NCBI GenBank assembly: GCA_028280715.1
Contig: JANQLG010000045.1
Coordinates: forward strand, 62,001-126,000
DNA length: 64,000 nucleotides
From: Spongiibacteraceae bacterium
Lineage (GTDB): Bacteria > Pseudomonadota > Gammaproteobacteria > Pseudomonadales > Dasaniaceae
Direction: 5' to 3'
Made by a program: the position numbers and the translations under genes. Shown here in pieces: positions 16,967 through 28,278 of the stretch (positions are counted from its first letter, which is position 1; every line of letters starts with the position of its first letter). Below the pieces are notes generated by a model. That model searched no databases and was not told the origin of the DNA. It was given only the letters and a program-made list of their open reading frames with translations.

Positions 16967-17383
16967 TTAGGGGTTTTCAGTAACCAATCCAACGGAAGGT
17001 GCACCTGCAGACTGAAGTGCGGCCATTAGAGCAACCACTTCCCCATAAGGCACACTCTCGTCACCCCAAACCAATACTGTGGTATCCGGTTTTCGGCGTA
17101 TAATCTTACTGACTTTGTCCTCAACCACACCCAACGATTGAGACTTCTCTTGATCGCCCCCCAGATTTAAAAAATAACTACCATCTGCTTTGACCGAGAC
17201 GATAAGAGGTTCGTCATCCTGCTTGCCAACGGGCAGGGCCGCCGCCTTTGGTAATTCCACTTTAACCCCCTGCATCAGCATAGGGGCTGTCACCATAAAA
17301 ATAATCAGCAACACCAGCATGACATCAATGTAAGGCACTACATTGATTTCTGACATGGGCTTGCGGCGTTTATGACGGGCCAT
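16967..17383 (-). CDS. tolR: Tol-Pal system protein TolR
   Basis: A 138-residue ExbD/TolR family inner-membrane protein. One transmembrane segment (about 20-40) carries the proton-handling Asp in VVPYIDVMLVLLIIFMV. The periplasmic domain has DEPLIVSVKADGSYFLN. It forms the motor with TolQ, encoded 9 bp upstream. Length is typical. Confidence 0.96.
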   Translation of the reverse strand: MARHKRRKPMSEINVVPYIDVMLVLLIIFMVTAPMLMQGVKVELPKAAALPVGKQDDEPLIVSVKADGSYFLNLGGDQEKSQSLGVVEDKVSKIIRRKPDTTVLVWGDESVPYGEVVALMAALQSAGAPSVGLVTENP

Positions 17384-17392
17384 AGTAATAAC

Positions 17393-18148
17393 CTACTTAA
17401 CCGTTTGCGCTTTTGGCTTGGGCGATGGTGCTGGTTTTTTCGGAGTAGAATTGGCTACCAGCGGTGAAGCGTGTGCCTGGCGGTGTAAGATACTATAAAA
17501 CTCATCGCTGAAGGTTTCGTATTTGTTAATCAGAATTTCTACACGAGCCGAGTAACGGTTGTAGGCCACTACCGCTGGAATCGCAGCAAACAAACCCATT
17601 GCTGTTGCCACCAACGCTTCCGATATGCCGGGCGCTACAGTCGCCAATGTTGCTTGATGCATGGTAGCCAAGCCCTGAAATGAAGTCATGATGCCCCATA
17701 CTGTTCCGAATAAACCGACGTAGGGGCTGGTAGATCCTACCGTTGCTAAAAAGGGAAGGTGCTTATCCATCTGCTCCTCTTCACGCGAAGTAGCCACACG
17801 CATGGCTCGTTGCGCTCCTTCCATCACCGCTTCAGGATCGGCACCCACCTGCTGACGAAGACGCGAAAATTCTTTAAAACCGGCACGAAAAATACTTTCC
17901 ATACCAACAAAGCTATGCCCGGATTCAGCTTTGACCGAACCTTCACGAAATAGCTGGCTCAGATCCATACCCGACCAAAATTTTTGCTCGAACTGGCGCA
18001 TAGCGCGATAAGTAGCTCGAAAGTAAAATCCGCGCTGTATGATCATGAACCACGAAACTATCGACGCAGCAAACAGTAGCCCCATTACCGCTTGCACGGT
18101 AAAGCTGGCATTTGAAATCAAATGCCAAACGGATAATTCTTCAGTCAC
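17393..18148 (-). CDS. tolQ: Tol-Pal system protein TolQ
   Basis: A 251-residue MotA/TolQ/ExbB family proton channel subunit with three transmembrane helices (about 15-38, 145-165 and 175-200) and the large cytoplasmic loop between the first two. VGLFGTVWGIMTSF and GLFAAIPAVVAYNRYS are the conserved channel helices. The C-terminus has an unusual Pro/Lys-rich tail (KKPAPSPKPKAQ) beyond the normal end. First gene of the tolQRAB run after ybgC. Confidence 0.96.
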   Translation of the reverse strand: MTEELSVWHLISNASFTVQAVMGLLFAASIVSWFMIIQRGFYFRATYRAMRQFEQKFWSGMDLSQLFREGSVKAESGHSFVGMESIFRAGFKEFSRLRQQVGADPEAVMEGAQRAMRVATSREEEQMDKHLPFLATVGSTSPYVGLFGTVWGIMTSFQGLATMHQATLATVAPGISEALVATAMGLFAAIPAVVAYNRYSARVEILINKYETFSDEFYSILHRQAHASPLVANSTPKKPAPSPKPKAQTVK

Positions 18149-18190
18149 TCTGTGGTTCTCCTATTCACGAATTGCTCTTCGCACTATTTT

Positions 18191-18622
18191 TTAATTGTTT
18201 GTTGATACAGTTACAGCAGCTACCATGGCTTCAGGAATTCGCTTGGGTCTAATCGTATTTCTATCAACACAGGCGATTTTGACTTCCCCTCGACAGAGCA
18301 GTTCCCTTTCATCGTCAGTCTCATTCTCACGATATACTTTTTGCTCCATCACCATATAGGCTTTACCCAGTTTAATCACCTGCGCAGTTGCCGCTAACTC
18401 GTCATCCAATTGGGCAGGTTTAATATATTCGCTTTCTAATGAACTGACTACGAACATCAACTCAGAATTAAAAATCGATTGCTTACCATAGCCCAAACTT
18501 CTCAGGTACTCTGTTCTGGCCCGTTCCATAAACTTGAGATAGTTTACGTAATAAACAATACCGCCGGCATCGGTATCTTCTATATATACGCGCAGAGGCC
18601 AGAAAAATTCTGTCCCTATCAA
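18191..18622 (-). CDS. ybgC: Acyl-CoA thioesterase YbgC (tol-pal associated)
   Basis: A 143-residue hotdog-fold thioesterase. [28 protein letters not shown] has the catalytic Asp of the 4HBT type and the long helix of the fold. It probably acts on short acyl-CoA or acyl-ACP at the inner membrane. Its start overlaps the ruvB stop by 4 bp (ATGA), joining the ruv and tol clusters on one transcript. Confidence 0.93.
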   Translation of the reverse strand: MIGTEFFWPLRVYIEDTDAGGIVYYVNYLKFMERARTEYLRSLGYGKQSIFNSELMFVVSSLESEYIKPAQLDDELAATAQVIKLGKAYMVMEQKVYRENETDDERELLCRGEVKIACVDRNTIRPKRIPEAMVAAVTVSTNN

Positions 18623-19677
18623 CTCTCACCTCCCGCATTATCAATATCTTGTAGCATTTCTCCCTGAACTGGATTGTGAACTGATTCTATACCAAAGTGC
18701 AGATATGCCTGACGAGTTGCCATTCTTCCTCGTGGTGTGCGGACAATAAAACCCTGCTGAATCAGGTAGGGCTCAAGTACATCTTCGATCGTGCCGCGCT
18801 CCTCACTAATCGCAGCAGCCAGGCTATCAACACCGACAGGGCCACCATCAAATTTTTCCAGTAACGCCAACAATAAACGTCGGTCTTGATGATCAAAACC
18901 CTGTTCATCGACATTCAACATGCTCAAGGCTTTATCTGCCGTTTCTTTATTCACCACGCCATCAGCTTTAACCAAGGCATAATCTCTGACACGCCTTAGT
19001 AAACGATTGGCAATTCGCGGTGTACCCCGAGAACGACGGGCTATTTCATGTGCCCCGGCTTCATCTATCTCAACCTGCTGTAATTTTGCCGAACGGCTAA
19101 CGATATGACTCAGGTCAGCGACATTATAAAACTCCAGCCGCTGCACAATGCCAAAACGATCTCTTAATGGCGATGTTAGCAGCCCTGCTCGTGTCGTCGC
19201 TCCCACTAAGGTAAAAGGGGGCAATTCCAATTTAATAGAGCGCGCTGCCGGCCCTTCACCGATCATAATATCCAGCTGATAATCTTCCATCGCCGGATAG
19301 AGTACTTCCTCGACATGCGGACTGAGACGGTGTATTTCATCAATAAATAACACATCTCCCGGCTCCAGATTAGTCATCATGGCTGCCAGGTCACCAGCTT
19401 TTTCCAACACCGGGCCGGAGGTAGTTTTTAGAGAAACACCCATCTCGTTAGCGAGAATATTAGCCAGTGTGGTTTTGCCCAAGCCCGGAGGGCCGAATAT
19501 CAAAGTATGATCGAGGGGTTCATTACGTAACTTAGCCGCATTAACAAAAATATCCATCTGCTCACTAACGGCTTTCTGACCAATATACTCAGCCAGCGTT
19601 TTAGGGCGAACAGCGCGGTCCAGGGATTCTTCCTTGGGCTCAGCTTCGGGAGTAATTAAACGGTCTGTTTCAATCAT
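18619..19677 (-). CDS. ruvB: Holliday junction branch migration helicase RuvB
   Basis: A 352-residue AAA+ motor. [11 protein letters not shown] is Walker [12 protein letters not shown] is Walker [19 protein letters not shown] holds sensor 1 and the arginine finger, and a C-terminal winged helix ends in [15 protein letters not shown]. It drives branch migration with RuvA and works with RuvC resolvase. Order on this strand is ruvC-ruvA-ruvB. Confidence 0.98.
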   Translation of the reverse strand: MIETDRLITPEAEPKEESLDRAVRPKTLAEYIGQKAVSEQMDIFVNAAKLRNEPLDHTLIFGPPGLGKTTLANILANEMGVSLKTTSGPVLEKAGDLAAMMTNLEPGDVLFIDEIHRLSPHVEEVLYPAMEDYQLDIMIGEGPAARSIKLELPPFTLVGATTRAGLLTSPLRDRFGIVQRLEFYNVADLSHIVSRSAKLQQVEIDEAGAHEIARRSRGTPRIANRLLRRVRDYALVKADGVVNKETADKALSMLNVDEQGFDHQDRRLLLALLEKFDGGPVGVDSLAAAISEERGTIEDVLEPYLIQQGFIVRTPRGRMATRQAYLHFGIESVHNPVQGEMLQDIDNAGGES

Positions 19678-19732
19678 GCTTTTTAATCACTGGATTTTAA
19701 TAATAGCTTCTCAATCATGACAGGGCTTATGA

Positions 19733-20338
19733 TCATGCGGTCATGTTTCTGAGTGCCATACGAATGAGCTCTTCACTACTGTTGATAGTGTCATCGTTGA
19801 CTGCAGCAATAGCCTTACTCGCTTCCTGCGGCTTATAACCCAATGCCACCAATGCGCTTTCAGCCTCTGACAGCATAGTATTACTTTTCACTGTCGTTGG
19901 TAATTCAATGGCCTCAGCGGTGCCGTCAACATGCCAATCTTTAAGGCGATCTTTCATCTCTACCAGTAAACGCTCTGCCGTTTTCTTGCCCACACCCGGT
20001 AATTTAACCAGTGCCGCAGTATCACCGTCGCGGACGCAACGCACAAAGGTGTCTGTTTCTATTCCAGACAAAATCGTCAACGCCAGCTTGGGCCCAACAC
20101 CATTCACTTTGATCAGTGTACGAAACAAGCTGCGCTCGGTTTGATTGGAAAAACCGTAAAGTAACTGTGCATCTTCACGCACTACAAAGTGAGTAAATAA
20201 GGTGACAGCCTGGCCCTCTTCCGGTAATTGATAAATCGTCGTCATCGGGGCCTGAATTTCATAGCCGATACCATTAACGTCCACCAATAGCTCTGGCGGC
20301 TGCTTCTCTAATAATTTACCGTGAATACGTCCAATCAT
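19733..20338 (-). CDS. ruvA: Holliday junction branch migration protein RuvA
   Basis: A 201-residue protein that binds the four-way junction. An N-terminal OB fold starts [12 protein letters not shown]. Two helix-hairpin-helix motifs follow ([13 protein letters not shown] and [13 protein letters not shown]), then a flexible linker and a C-terminal RuvB-binding domain ([20 protein letters not shown]). It begins 3 bp after ruvC. Confidence 0.97.
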   Translation of the reverse strand: MIGRIHGKLLEKQPPELLVDVNGIGYEIQAPMTTIYQLPEEGQAVTLFTHFVVREDAQLLYGFSNQTERSLFRTLIKVNGVGPKLALTILSGIETDTFVRCVRDGDTAALVKLPGVGKKTAERLLVEMKDRLKDWHVDGTAEAIELPTTVKSNTMLSEAESALVALGYKPQEASKAIAAVNDDTINSSEELIRMALRNMTA

Positions 20339-20341
20339 TTT

Positions 20342-20863
20342 TTAACGTAACCGCCCTCTTCTAATGCGAGTCACCCCAGACAAATTGATCAAACTCGCCT
20401 GTGTATGGGCGTGACAAATTGCAGCACCCAAAGCATCAGCCGCATCTTCCTGCGGCGTATCCGGTAACTGTAGTAGCGTCTGCACCATAAGTTGTACTTG
20501 TTCTTTTTTTGCCGCCCCCGTACCAACAACGGCCTGTTTGATTTGCCGTGCCGAATACTCGGCAACCTCAAGCCCTTGAGTAACACAAGCGGCGATCACC
20601 GCGCCACGCGCCTGCCCCAGTTTTAATGCCGAACCTGCATTTTTCGCCATAAAAACCTGTTCGACAGCTACTTGTTGGGGGCAGTGGAGAGTAATAATTT
20701 CTGAAAGGCTATCGCAGAGTACCCGGATACGCTCCGGAAGTTCCTGATCCACCGGCAAACGAATAACGCCGCTGCTGACATATTCGTGCTGACTGCCCAC
20801 CACGTTGATAATGCCAAAGCCGGTTTTTCTGGAACCTGGGTCCACTCCGAGAATCAAGGCCAT
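20342..20863 (-). CDS. ruvC: Crossover junction endodeoxyribonuclease RuvC
   Basis: A 173-residue Holliday junction resolvase with RNase H fold. Acidic residues of the active site are visible in [13 protein letters not shown] (Asp7), VAVEQVF (Glu) and [13 protein letters not shown] (two Asp). Length is normal. First gene of the ruvCAB-ybgC-tol run; the 200-bp gap to yebC probably holds its promoter. Confidence 0.97.
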   Translation of the reverse strand: MALILGVDPGSRKTGFGIINVVGSQHEYVSSGVIRLPVDQELPERIRVLCDSLSEIITLHCPQQVAVEQVFMAKNAGSALKLGQARGAVIAACVTQGLEVAEYSARQIKQAVVGTGAAKKEQVQLMVQTLLQLPDTPQEDAADALGAAICHAHTQASLINLSGVTRIRRGRLR

Positions 20864-21065
20864 TATGTCTATTGGATACCGCTTGCTATTGTTATCGAGA
20901 CACTCTCTATATGTATCAGCTTGCTATACGCCTAGTATGCACCAGCTTGCTTGAGAGTGCCGGCCGTGCGGCTATTCTGGCAGGAAGGGACTAGCATCAC
21001 AATAGTAGCGCCCCTTTTTTACTGTATTTTTGTTCAGTATGTATTTTCTAAAGAAACCGACTCAG

Positions 21066-21812
21066 TTAAGCGCCTAACTGCTCCATAATTTCGTCGGGAA
21101 TATCGGCATTGGTGTACACGTTCTGGACATCATCGAGATCTTCCAGCATATCCACCAGGCCCATCACTTTTTCGGCACCTTCTTTATCCAGCTCGACGGT
21201 GGTGGAAGGTAGCATTGTCACGTCGGCATGACTGGGCGTTAAACCGGCGGCTACCATGGCATCTTTTACCGACAGGAAATCTTCAAAGGCGGTTGTCACT
21301 TCAATAGAACCATCATCACTGGATTCAACATCCTCGGCTCCTGCTTCTAAGGCGATTTCCATAATCTGGTCTTCATCACCTTCTTCAAACATGATCTGGC
21401 CAGTGCGAGTAAACAGGTAAGCCACTGAGCCATCAGTGCCGAGATTACCACCGCGTTTGGTAAAGGCATGACGCACTTCAGCCACAGTACGGTTACGGTT
21501 ATCAGTGAGGCACTCCACCAACACAGCAATCCCGCCAGCGCCATAACCTTCATAGGTTGCCGCTTCATAGTTAGCATCATCGCCGGTACCGGCTCCACGC
21601 GCGATAGCTTTATCAATCGTATCGCGTTTCATATTAGCACCTAATGCCTTATCAATAACAGCTCGCAGGCTCGGGTTATCTTCAGGGTTGGGGCCACCAG
21701 ATTTCGCTGCTACAACAATCTCACGAATAATTTTGGTGAAAATTTTTCCACGCTTGGCATCTTGCGCCGCTTTGCGATGCTTGATATTGGCCCATTTACT
21801 GTGACCTGCCAT
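21066..21812 (-). CDS. yebC: YebC/PmpR family regulatory or ribosome-associated protein
   Basis: A 248-residue conserved protein beginning [22 protein letters not shown], the invariant YebC start. The family includes DNA-binding regulators such as PmpR; related proteins assist translation of proline stretches. Its place between aspS and ruvC is common in gammaproteobacteria. No motif resolves which role this copy has. Confidence 0.95.
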   Translation of the reverse strand: MAGHSKWANIKHRKAAQDAKRGKIFTKIIREIVVAAKSGGPNPEDNPSLRAVIDKALGANMKRDTIDKAIARGAGTGDDANYEAATYEGYGAGGIAVLVECLTDNRNRTVAEVRHAFTKRGGNLGTDGSVAYLFTRTGQIMFEEGDEDQIMEIALEAGAEDVESSDDGSIEVTTAFEDFLSVKDAMVAAGLTPSHADVTMLPSTTVELDKEGAEKVMGLVDMLEDLDDVQNVYTNADIPDEIMEQLGA

Positions 21813-21865
21813 TTGTTACCACCTCCAATCTTTGTTCTTACTTATTCTAACGATTTGCTTACTGA

Positions 21866-23635
21866 TTAAGCCTTGGCTTTTTCTCGTAAGCGGATGTTGA
21901 GCTCCTTCAACTGTTTACTTTCCGCTTCACCAGGCGCGTCGGTCATTACACAGTGAGCCGTCTGAGTTTTTGGAAAGGCAATAACATCGCGAATCGATTT
22001 TGCATCGGACATCAACATGACCAATCGATCCAGACCAAAGGCCAAACCACCGTGTGGAGGTGCACCATATTTCAATGCATCCAGCAGGAAGCCAAATTTG
22101 ATCTGAGCTTCTTCATCATTGATACCCAACACTTTAAATACTGCTTTTTGCATCTCCGGCTGGTGAATACGAACAGAACCACCGCCCAATTCAGTACCAT
22201 TGAGCACCATGTCATAGGCAATAGAAAGTGACTCACCGGGATTTTCCGCCAATTCTTCAGGGCTACAAGCAGGTGCAGTGAAAGGATGATGGAGCGAAGT
22301 CCACTCACCATCGTTACCCTTCTCGAACATTGGGAAATCAACAACCCAGAGCGGCGCCCATTCGGCGGTGAACATATTTAAGTCTTCCCCCACTTTGACA
22401 CGCAATGCACCCAATGCTTCATTCACAACTTTTGCTTTGTCAGCGCCAAAGAAAACAATATCACCGTCGGCAACTTCCAAACGCTGCATCATCTCGGTGA
22501 CGATATTATCAGGCATAAATTTCAGGATTGGAGACTGTAAGCCCTCGATACCGGCTGCCAAATCATTGATTTTGATCCAGGCAAGACCCTTGGCACCGTA
22601 AATACCGACAAATTTAGTGTAGTCGTCAATTTGTTTACGACTAATTTGTGCACCGCCGGTGACTTTCAATGCAGCAACGCGACCATCGGGGTCGTTAGCT
22701 GGACCATTGAAAACTTTAAAATCCACCTGTTGCATCAGATCGTTGACATCAACCAATTCAAGCGGAATTCTCAAATCTGGCTTGTCGCTGCCGAAGCGTG
22801 ACATTGCTTCGGCATAGGGCATGCGAGGAAACTCACCCAAATCAACCTCTAAGACCTCTTTAAACAAATCGCGAATCATACCCTCGGTGATCGCCATGAT
22901 TTGCTGATCATCCATAAAGGAAGTTTCGATATCAATTTGGGTAAATTCAGGCTGGCGATCTGCGCGCAAATCCTCATCGCGGAAACATTTGGCAATCTGG
23001 TAATAACGATCCATACCAGACACCATCAACAACTGTTTAAACAGCTGTGGCGATTGTGGTAATGCAAAGAATTTACCTTCATGCGTTCTTGAAGGCACCA
23101 GATAATCACGCGCACCTTCAGGAGTCGCCCTAGTCAGGATAGGCGTTTCAATATCCAAAAAACCGTTGTCATCCAGGTAATTACGAATCGACGCGGTAAT
23201 GCGCGAGCGCAGTTTCAGTTTTTCCATCATCTCCGGGCGACGAAGATCGATATAGCGATATTTTAACCGAATGTCTTCACCTACTTCGGTGTGCTCATCC
23301 ATTTGAAAAGGTGGTGTTTCTGAACGGTTCAGAATCTCCAGTTGCTTACCCAGCACCTCGACTTCACCCGTCGCCATATTAGGGTTAATAGTAGCCTCAC
23401 TCCTGGCTCTGACACGGCCTTTAACTTCTAACACGTACTCAGTGCGGACACGATCAGCTCGCTCGAAGTGCTCTTCGGTATCCGGATCAAAAACTACCTG
23501 CACAATACCTTCGCGATCGCGGAGGTCCAAAAAGATAACACCACCGTGATCCCGGCGGCGGTCTACCCATCCATAGAGTGTAACTTCTTCATCAATGTTG
23601 CTCGAAGTAATAGAGCCGCAATAGTGACTGCGCAT
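21866..23635 (-). CDS. aspS: Aspartyl-tRNA synthetase
   Basis: A 589-residue class IIb synthetase. It has an N-terminal OB-fold anticodon domain ([21 protein letters not shown]), motif 2 with the [14 protein letters not shown] stretch, a GAD insertion (about 300-400) and motif 3 [13 protein letters not shown]. It is full length for the bacterial form, which charges tRNA-Asp and in some species tRNA-Asn. It lies 53 bp upstream of yebC on the same strand. Confidence 0.97.
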   Translation of the reverse strand: MRSHYCGSITSSNIDEEVTLYGWVDRRRDHGGVIFLDLRDREGIVQVVFDPDTEEHFERADRVRTEYVLEVKGRVRARSEATINPNMATGEVEVLGKQLEILNRSETPPFQMDEHTEVGEDIRLKYRYIDLRRPEMMEKLKLRSRITASIRNYLDDNGFLDIETPILTRATPEGARDYLVPSRTHEGKFFALPQSPQLFKQLLMVSGMDRYYQIAKCFRDEDLRADRQPEFTQIDIETSFMDDQQIMAITEGMIRDLFKEVLEVDLGEFPRMPYAEAMSRFGSDKPDLRIPLELVDVNDLMQQVDFKVFNGPANDPDGRVAALKVTGGAQISRKQIDDYTKFVGIYGAKGLAWIKINDLAAGIEGLQSPILKFMPDNIVTEMMQRLEVADGDIVFFGADKAKVVNEALGALRVKVGEDLNMFTAEWAPLWVVDFPMFEKGNDGEWTSLHHPFTAPACSPEELAENPGESLSIAYDMVLNGTELGGGSVRIHQPEMQKAVFKVLGINDEEAQIKFGFLLDALKYGAPPHGGLAFGLDRLVMLMSDAKSIRDVIAFPKTQTAHCVMTDAPGEAESKQLKELNIRLREKAKA

Positions 23636-23779
23636 GGCTATGTGATTCCTGTTAAGTACTTTTAAAATTTAATGAATGAGAGAATACTGCTTACTTTCTG
23701 TGACAGGTGTCTTGTGGTGCTTTTGCCTGTCAAACTTTTACCTACCGAGCTTTTACCTACAGAGTTTCCAATTACTGGT

Positions 23780-24055
23780 TCAATTACTTGCAGAAGTGGC
23801 AGAACCTGACGACTTTTTAGCATCGATTGCAGAGGTTTTTTTATCTTCCCCTCCAGCCAGGTTTTTCTTTTTGCCCGTTTTAAAGTCAGTTTCATACCAG
23901 CCACCACCTTTAAGCCGGAAAGCCGCAGCTGATACCTGCTTTTTAAGGCCCGGCTTGCCGCAATTAGGACAATCAACCAGAGGGCTATCGCTCATCTTCT
24001 GCAGCGCTTCTAACTGGTGATAGCATTCTTGGCATTGGTATTCGTAGATCGGCAT
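23780..24055 (-). CDS. FmdB-family zinc ribbon protein
   Basis: A 91-residue small protein starting MPIYEYQCQECYHQLEALQK. Two CxxC pairs (CQEC and CPNC) form a zinc ribbon. FRLKGGGWYETDF is the conserved block after it. The C-terminal 30 residues are Lys/Ser/Ala-rich and disordered. Its function is unknown; it often precedes aspS in gammaproteobacteria, as here. Confidence 0.9.
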   Translation of the reverse strand: MPIYEYQCQECYHQLEALQKMSDSPLVDCPNCGKPGLKKQVSAAAFRLKGGGWYETDFKTGKKKNLAGGEDKKTSAIDAKKSSGSATSASN

Positions 24056-24270
24056 ATAACCCTGTTTCCGGCAACTCTTAGCTTTTCAACATCAACAACA
24101 AAGCCAAGCGTACCCTGGCCCCAAAAAGCCGGCGATTATACCCCAAAACCCCCACCACAGTGAAAGCCTTGATTGAGGGAGGCAATACTACCCCAAAGCC
24201 ATAGCATTGGTTATACCGTTTAGTGGTTTGACAGAGGAGTTTTATCTTAGGAGAGAAGGAAGAAAACGAA

Positions 24271-24317
24271 GGGCGCTCTGAGCCTGGAGAAACCAACTCC
24301 AGATTCTATGAGAGCCC
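24271..24317 (-). terminator. Possible terminator after the HU/H1-like gene
   Basis: On the minus strand GGGCTCT and AGAGCGCCC enclose an inner CTGGAG/CTCCAG hairpin and are followed by TTCGTTTTC. This is a branched stem with a weak T-run, 29-75 bp after the stop. Confidence 0.35.
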
Positions 24318-24345
24318 TATGTATAGAGGGAATATGCTGCCGGTT

Positions 24346-24867
24346 TTACTTGGCGGCGTATTCTTTCAGTTTTTTCAGTGGACGAACCTTCACTGCGATA
24401 CTGGCAGGCTTGGCCTTAAACATCTGCTCTTCACCAGTGAAAGGATTGATACCTTTACGAGCTTTCTTGGCAGGCTTTTTGACCGTAGTCACTTTCATCA
24501 AGCCAGGAATGGTGAATTCACCCAGACCACGCTTGGCTACACTACGGCCGATCAGCGATTCCAACTCATCAAATACTGCAGCAACCTGCTTGCGGTTCAG
24601 ATCTGTTGCTTCTGCAATATCATTGAAGATTTGGCTCTTGGTCATTTTTTCTTTAATAGCACCTGTTGCTTTTTTCTTGGCAGGAGCTTTTTTAGCCGGA
24701 GCCTTCTTCGCCGCTGCTTTTCTCGCTGGTGCTTTTTTAGCTGCTACTTTTTTCTTCGCAGGAGCTTTTTTAGCAGCTGCTTTTTTCTTAGCAGGAGCCT
24801 TTTTCTTGGCAGGAGCTTTTTTCGCTACTGCTTTCTTCTTGGGTGCAGCCTTCTTTTTAGTCGCCAT
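24346..24867 (-). CDS. HU-family DNA-binding protein with histone H1-like lysine/alanine tail
   Basis: A 173-residue protein. The N-terminal 70 residues are almost only Lys, Ala and Pro in KKAPAKKK-type repeats, like eukaryotic H1 tails and bacterial AlgP/Hc1 proteins. Residues from about 75 form an HU/IHF fold: MTKSQIFNDIAEATDLNRKQVAAVF, then GLGEFTIPGLMKVTTVKKPAKKARKGINPFTGEE, the beta-arm region. It should bind DNA with little sequence preference and compact the nucleoid. I choose the second ATG (24867), which has AGGG at a better distance. No paralogue is in the window. Confidence 0.88.
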   Translation of the reverse strand: MATKKKAAPKKKAVAKKAPAKKKAPAKKKAAAKKAPAKKKVAAKKAPARKAAAKKAPAKKAPAKKKATGAIKEKMTKSQIFNDIAEATDLNRKQVAAVFDELESLIGRSVAKRGLGEFTIPGLMKVTTVKKPAKKARKGINPFTGEEQMFKAKPASIAVKVRPLKKLKEYAAK

Positions 24868-25203
24868 GTTCATTAACCCTTTAGTTGGTCACTCGATGAA
24901 TCGTCCAAAGTTTATGTTCACTCCAGACACCGACAAAAGCCAAAGCAACTACAATTAAACTGCTAATCGTTGCATTTGAATCTATATATACAGCGTCTGC
25001 GCAATGTATAGTCCAGAAAATACTGTAATACAAGCACTTTTCGTAAAATCAGCAAAGAAAAAGGCGAAATACCCTGTTTTTTTTAAATTCGTAGATATTT
25101 ACTAATACGCTTATATATCAGAGTAAAAAAAATCGACGTATTCTTTTTTAAATTTTTCAGTGGTACTAAGCACAGATGTTATTTAACTGACCAAAGTTTG
25201 AGA
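24868..25203. other. AT-rich intergenic region upstream of the HU/H1-like gene
   Basis: About 330 bp of AT-rich DNA with no gene; it includes TATATATA at about 24983-24990 and runs of A and T at 25075-25160. It must hold the promoter of the minus-strand HU/H1-like gene and the end of the HIT transcript. No hairpin I trust. Confidence 0.4.
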
Positions 25204-25617
25204 TCAAAAATGGCAGTTTTGAAGCAGCTCACGAAACTCACTAACCGTTTTCTCGAGCTTATTGGGCGGATAAGAAACTGGCGGATTAACTCCCCATACA
25301 GGTTTTGGCCAAGCGCCATCCGTTTTAAATCGAGCAATATGATGTATATGCAACTGTGGGACCACATTACCTAAAGCTGCAACATTCATTTTATCGGCCT
25401 TAAAAAAAGCCATCATAGCGGCTGCCACTGAGCTGGATTCACGCTGCAATTGCTGCTGATCCTCTAAATTCAGCTGAAAAATCTCCTCAATGTCATTATG
25501 TCTTGGTACCAAAATTAACCAGGGATACTGACTGTCATTCATCAATAACACCTGACAAAGTGGTAAATCTTCCAACACGACACAATCTTTAGCCAATTGC
25601 GGATGCAGTTTAAACAT
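25204..25617 (-). CDS. HIT domain protein
   Basis: A 137-residue protein of the histidine triad superfamily. WLILVPRHNDIEEIFQL is the N-terminal strand-helix element and VPQLHIHHIARF is the triad region. The third His of the classical HxHxH is shifted, as in a gammaproteobacterial subgroup with the following DGAWPKPVWG block. It is probably a nucleotide hydrolase or transferase with unknown substrate. It is divergent from proS with a 137-bp shared promoter region. Confidence 0.85.
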   Translation of the reverse strand: MFKLHPQLAKDCVVLEDLPLCQVLLMNDSQYPWLILVPRHNDIEEIFQLNLEDQQQLQRESSSVAAAMMAFFKADKMNVAALGNVVPQLHIHHIARFKTDGAWPKPVWGVNPPVSYPPNKLEKTVSEFRELLQNCHF

Positions 25618-25754
25618 AAGGAGTCTCTGATTTTTGATGAGTTAACAAGCGAATACACTAGTAGCCACGTTTTACCGACTGTACGTCAGACAGATTCAAT
25701 CGTAAAATGCCGCCACCTAATTTTCTTCAATGCTTATCTAACACTGAATTTATT

Positions 25755-27479
25755 ATGCGCGCCAGCCAATTTTTAATCGCCACTGTCAAAGAAACCCCAT
25801 CCGATGCCGTTGTCATTAGTCATCAGTTAATGCTGAGAGCGGGCTTGATCCGGAAGTTGTCCTCCGGCCTTTATAGCTGGTTACCCATGGGACTAAAAAT
25901 ATTACGGAAAGTAGAAGCTATTGTCCGTGACGAAATGAATAAAGCAGGTGCTCAAGAAGTGTTGATGCCCGTTGTGCAACCCGCTGAGCTCTGGCAGGAA
26001 TCGGGCCGCTGGCAGCAATACGGCCCGGAATTATTGCGTATCACTGATCGCCATAGTAATGATTTCTGCCTTGGTCCCACTCATGAAGAAGTTATTACTG
26101 ATCTGATTCGTAACGAAATTAGAAGCTATAAACAGCTACCTGCCAACTTCTATCAGATTCAAACCAAATTCCGCGATGAAATACGCCCTCGTTTTGGCGT
26201 GATGCGTTCACGCGAATTTATTATGAAGGATGCCTATTCATTCCATAACGATGAAGCGTCTTTGCAGAACACTTACGATGTGATGCATCAGGCATACACC
26301 AATATTTTTACTCGCCTTGGTTTAGACTTTCGCCCTGTTACCGCCGATACAGGGTCTATCGGTGGTAGCGCTTCACACGAATTTCATGTACTAGCAGACT
26401 CAGGCGAAGATGATATTGCCTTTAGTGATAGCAGTGATTTTGCTGCCAATGTCGAACTAGCTGAAGCCGTTGCACCTGCCGATAATCCATCAGTCTCCTC
26501 TCAAGACATGCAAAAAGTCGCCACGCCTGGATTAAACACCATAGAGGAAGTCAGCAACGGGCTGAATATACAACCCAACCAAATGGCCAAAACACTGATT
26601 GTATTAGGTGAAGCTGAAGCGAACGAAACACCCCCACTAGTAGCATTAGTGGTGAGAGGGGACCACGAACTCAATGAATTAAAAACAGAAAAACTGCCCG
26701 GCATAGCCAACCCGCTTCAATTCGCCAACGAAGAACAGATGAAAACCAAACTTAACTGCTCACCAGGCTCCATAGGCCCGGTTAATATCAACATTGATAT
26801 TATCGTTGACCGCAGCGCGGCGGCACTTGTTAATTTCACCTGTGGAGCCAATGAAGATGGCTTCCATTTAAGCGGTGTTAACTGGCAGCAAGACTGCGCA
26901 TCAATTCGTGTAGAAGATATTCGCAATGTGGTCGAGGGCGACCCCAGCCCTGACGGTCAAGGTATGCTGAATATTAAACGCGGTATTGAAGTAGGCCACA
27001 TTTTTCAACTTGGCACTAAGTATTCAGAGGCATTAGGTGCTACGGTGTTAAATGAGCAAGGCAAGGATCAAGTGATGCTGATGGGTTGTTACGGCATAGG
27101 TATCACTCGAATCGTCGCTGCCGCTATTGAGCAAAACCACGATGATAAGGGCATTATCTGGCCGGAAAGTATGGCGCCTTTTCAGATCGCGATTGTGCCA
27201 TTAAATATGCAAAAATCTGAAGCCGTTGCCGAACAATCTTTAAGTCTTTATCAGGCGCTGACGGATTTAGGCTATGAAGTATTACTCGATGATCGTAATG
27301 AACGCCCTGGAGTAAAATTTGCCGACATGGAATTAATCGGCATTCCTCATCGCATCGTGATCGGTGACAGAGGTCTAAAAGATGGCAAATTGGAATATAA
27401 AGGTCGCAGTGATGCTGATAATCAGGATATTGATGTCGCTAGTATCATCAGCTTTGTGCAGGAAAGAATACCAAAGTAA
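25755..27479 (+). CDS. proS: Prolyl-tRNA synthetase
   Basis: A 574-residue class IIa synthetase. I start at the ATG of [15 protein letters not shown], the family's normal N-terminus; 16 upstream codons are not conserved. Motif 1 and 2 lie in the first 200 residues ([40 protein letters not shown]). A YbaK-like editing insertion (about 220-400) clears Ala-tRNA-Pro. Motif 3 is [13 protein letters not shown], then the anticodon domain. Confidence 0.97.
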   Translation: MRASQFLIATVKETPSDAVVISHQLMLRAGLIRKLSSGLYSWLPMGLKILRKVEAIVRDEMNKAGAQEVLMPVVQPAELWQESGRWQQYGPELLRITDRHSNDFCLGPTHEEVITDLIRNEIRSYKQLPANFYQIQTKFRDEIRPRFGVMRSREFIMKDAYSFHNDEASLQNTYDVMHQAYTNIFTRLGLDFRPVTADTGSIGGSASHEFHVLADSGEDDIAFSDSSDFAANVELAEAVAPADNPSVSSQDMQKVATPGLNTIEEVSNGLNIQPNQMAKTLIVLGEAEANETPPLVALVVRGDHELNELKTEKLPGIANPLQFANEEQMKTKLNCSPGSIGPVNINIDIIVDRSAAALVNFTCGANEDGFHLSGVNWQQDCASIRVEDIRNVVEGDPSPDGQGMLNIKRGIEVGHIFQLGTKYSEALGATVLNEQGKDQVMLMGCYGIGITRIVAAAIEQNHDDKGIIWPESMAPFQIAIVPLNMQKSEAVAEQSLSLYQALTDLGYEVLLDDRNERPGVKFADMELIGIPHRIVIGDRGLKDGKLEYKGRSDADNQDIDVASIISFVQERIPK

Positions 27480-27536
27480 TCGCTGAAACTTTTAACCTGC
27501 TAAATTTTTAGACTGTTAGATAACACAGGCTAACTT

Positions 27537-28118
27537 ATGCGCTTGAAGGTCATTATAGGCATATTGATTTTACTCCTGACATTTTCAGTTCAGGCCAAGG
27601 ACAAGATTGACGTTGAAAAGGAAGAGCTGAGACAGTTTCTGCAGGAAACAATCAATGGCGCCGATAGTTTTGAAGATCGTTTCGATGCCGAAGTCTGGCT
27701 CGTTGATATGTCAGGGAGGCTAGAACGTTTTATTGATAATCCACAGCATCGACTAGAACTATTGAAAGCTGTACACCGTGAAGCTAAACGCGCCGAGTTG
27801 AAACCTGATTTGGTGCTGGCGCTCATTGAAGTAGAAAGTCATTTCAATCGCTATGCCATATCCCGTGTAGGCGCTCAGGGGCTGATGCAAGTCATGCCCT
27901 TTTGGAAAAATGAAATTGGCCGCCCCGAAGACAACCTTACTGATATCAACACCAATCTCAGTTATGGCTGTCGCATTTTGCAGTTTTATCTGCAAAAGGA
28001 AGATGGCAACTGGATGAACGCTCTAGCTCGCTATAACGGCAGCTATGGCAAATACTGGTATCCCGAACGCGTAATGAATGCCTGGCGCAAACGCTGGTAT
28101 TTAGATGAAACTCTTTAG
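27537..28118 (+). CDS. Lytic transglycosylase, SLT domain
   Basis: A 193-residue exported protein with a signal peptide (MRLKVIIGILILLLTFSVQA). The SLT fold begins about residue 85: LALIEVESHFNRYAISRVGAQGLMQVMPFW has the catalytic Glu of VES and the GLMQVMP core. It cleaves the glycan strands of peptidoglycan to anhydromuropeptides. No lipobox is seen, so it is likely periplasmic and soluble. It sits 57 bp after proS and may share its transcript. Confidence 0.9.
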   Translation: MRLKVIIGILILLLTFSVQAKDKIDVEKEELRQFLQETINGADSFEDRFDAEVWLVDMSGRLERFIDNPQHRLELLKAVHREAKRAELKPDLVLALIEVESHFNRYAISRVGAQGLMQVMPFWKNEIGRPEDNLTDINTNLSYGCRILQFYLQKEDGNWMNALARYNGSYGKYWYPERVMNAWRKRWYLDETL

Positions 28119-28278
28119 GGCCATGCCTCATGGTTTGCTAGTCTGCTTATCAAGCTATTCACCAGGTTATTCACTTCCCTATTTACATTAATTTTTCAAG
28201 AATTCTTGACCATTCAGATTCGGTTCACATTGACCGGAGTAATCTTTCTCTACACCAATGAAAAAAGAGGAAGACATC

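Noticed and set aside
24319-24876. Long plus-strand reading frames opposite the HU/H1 gene
   Set aside because: They are antisense images of the Lys/Ala repeat codons and the HU fold on the other strand is clear.
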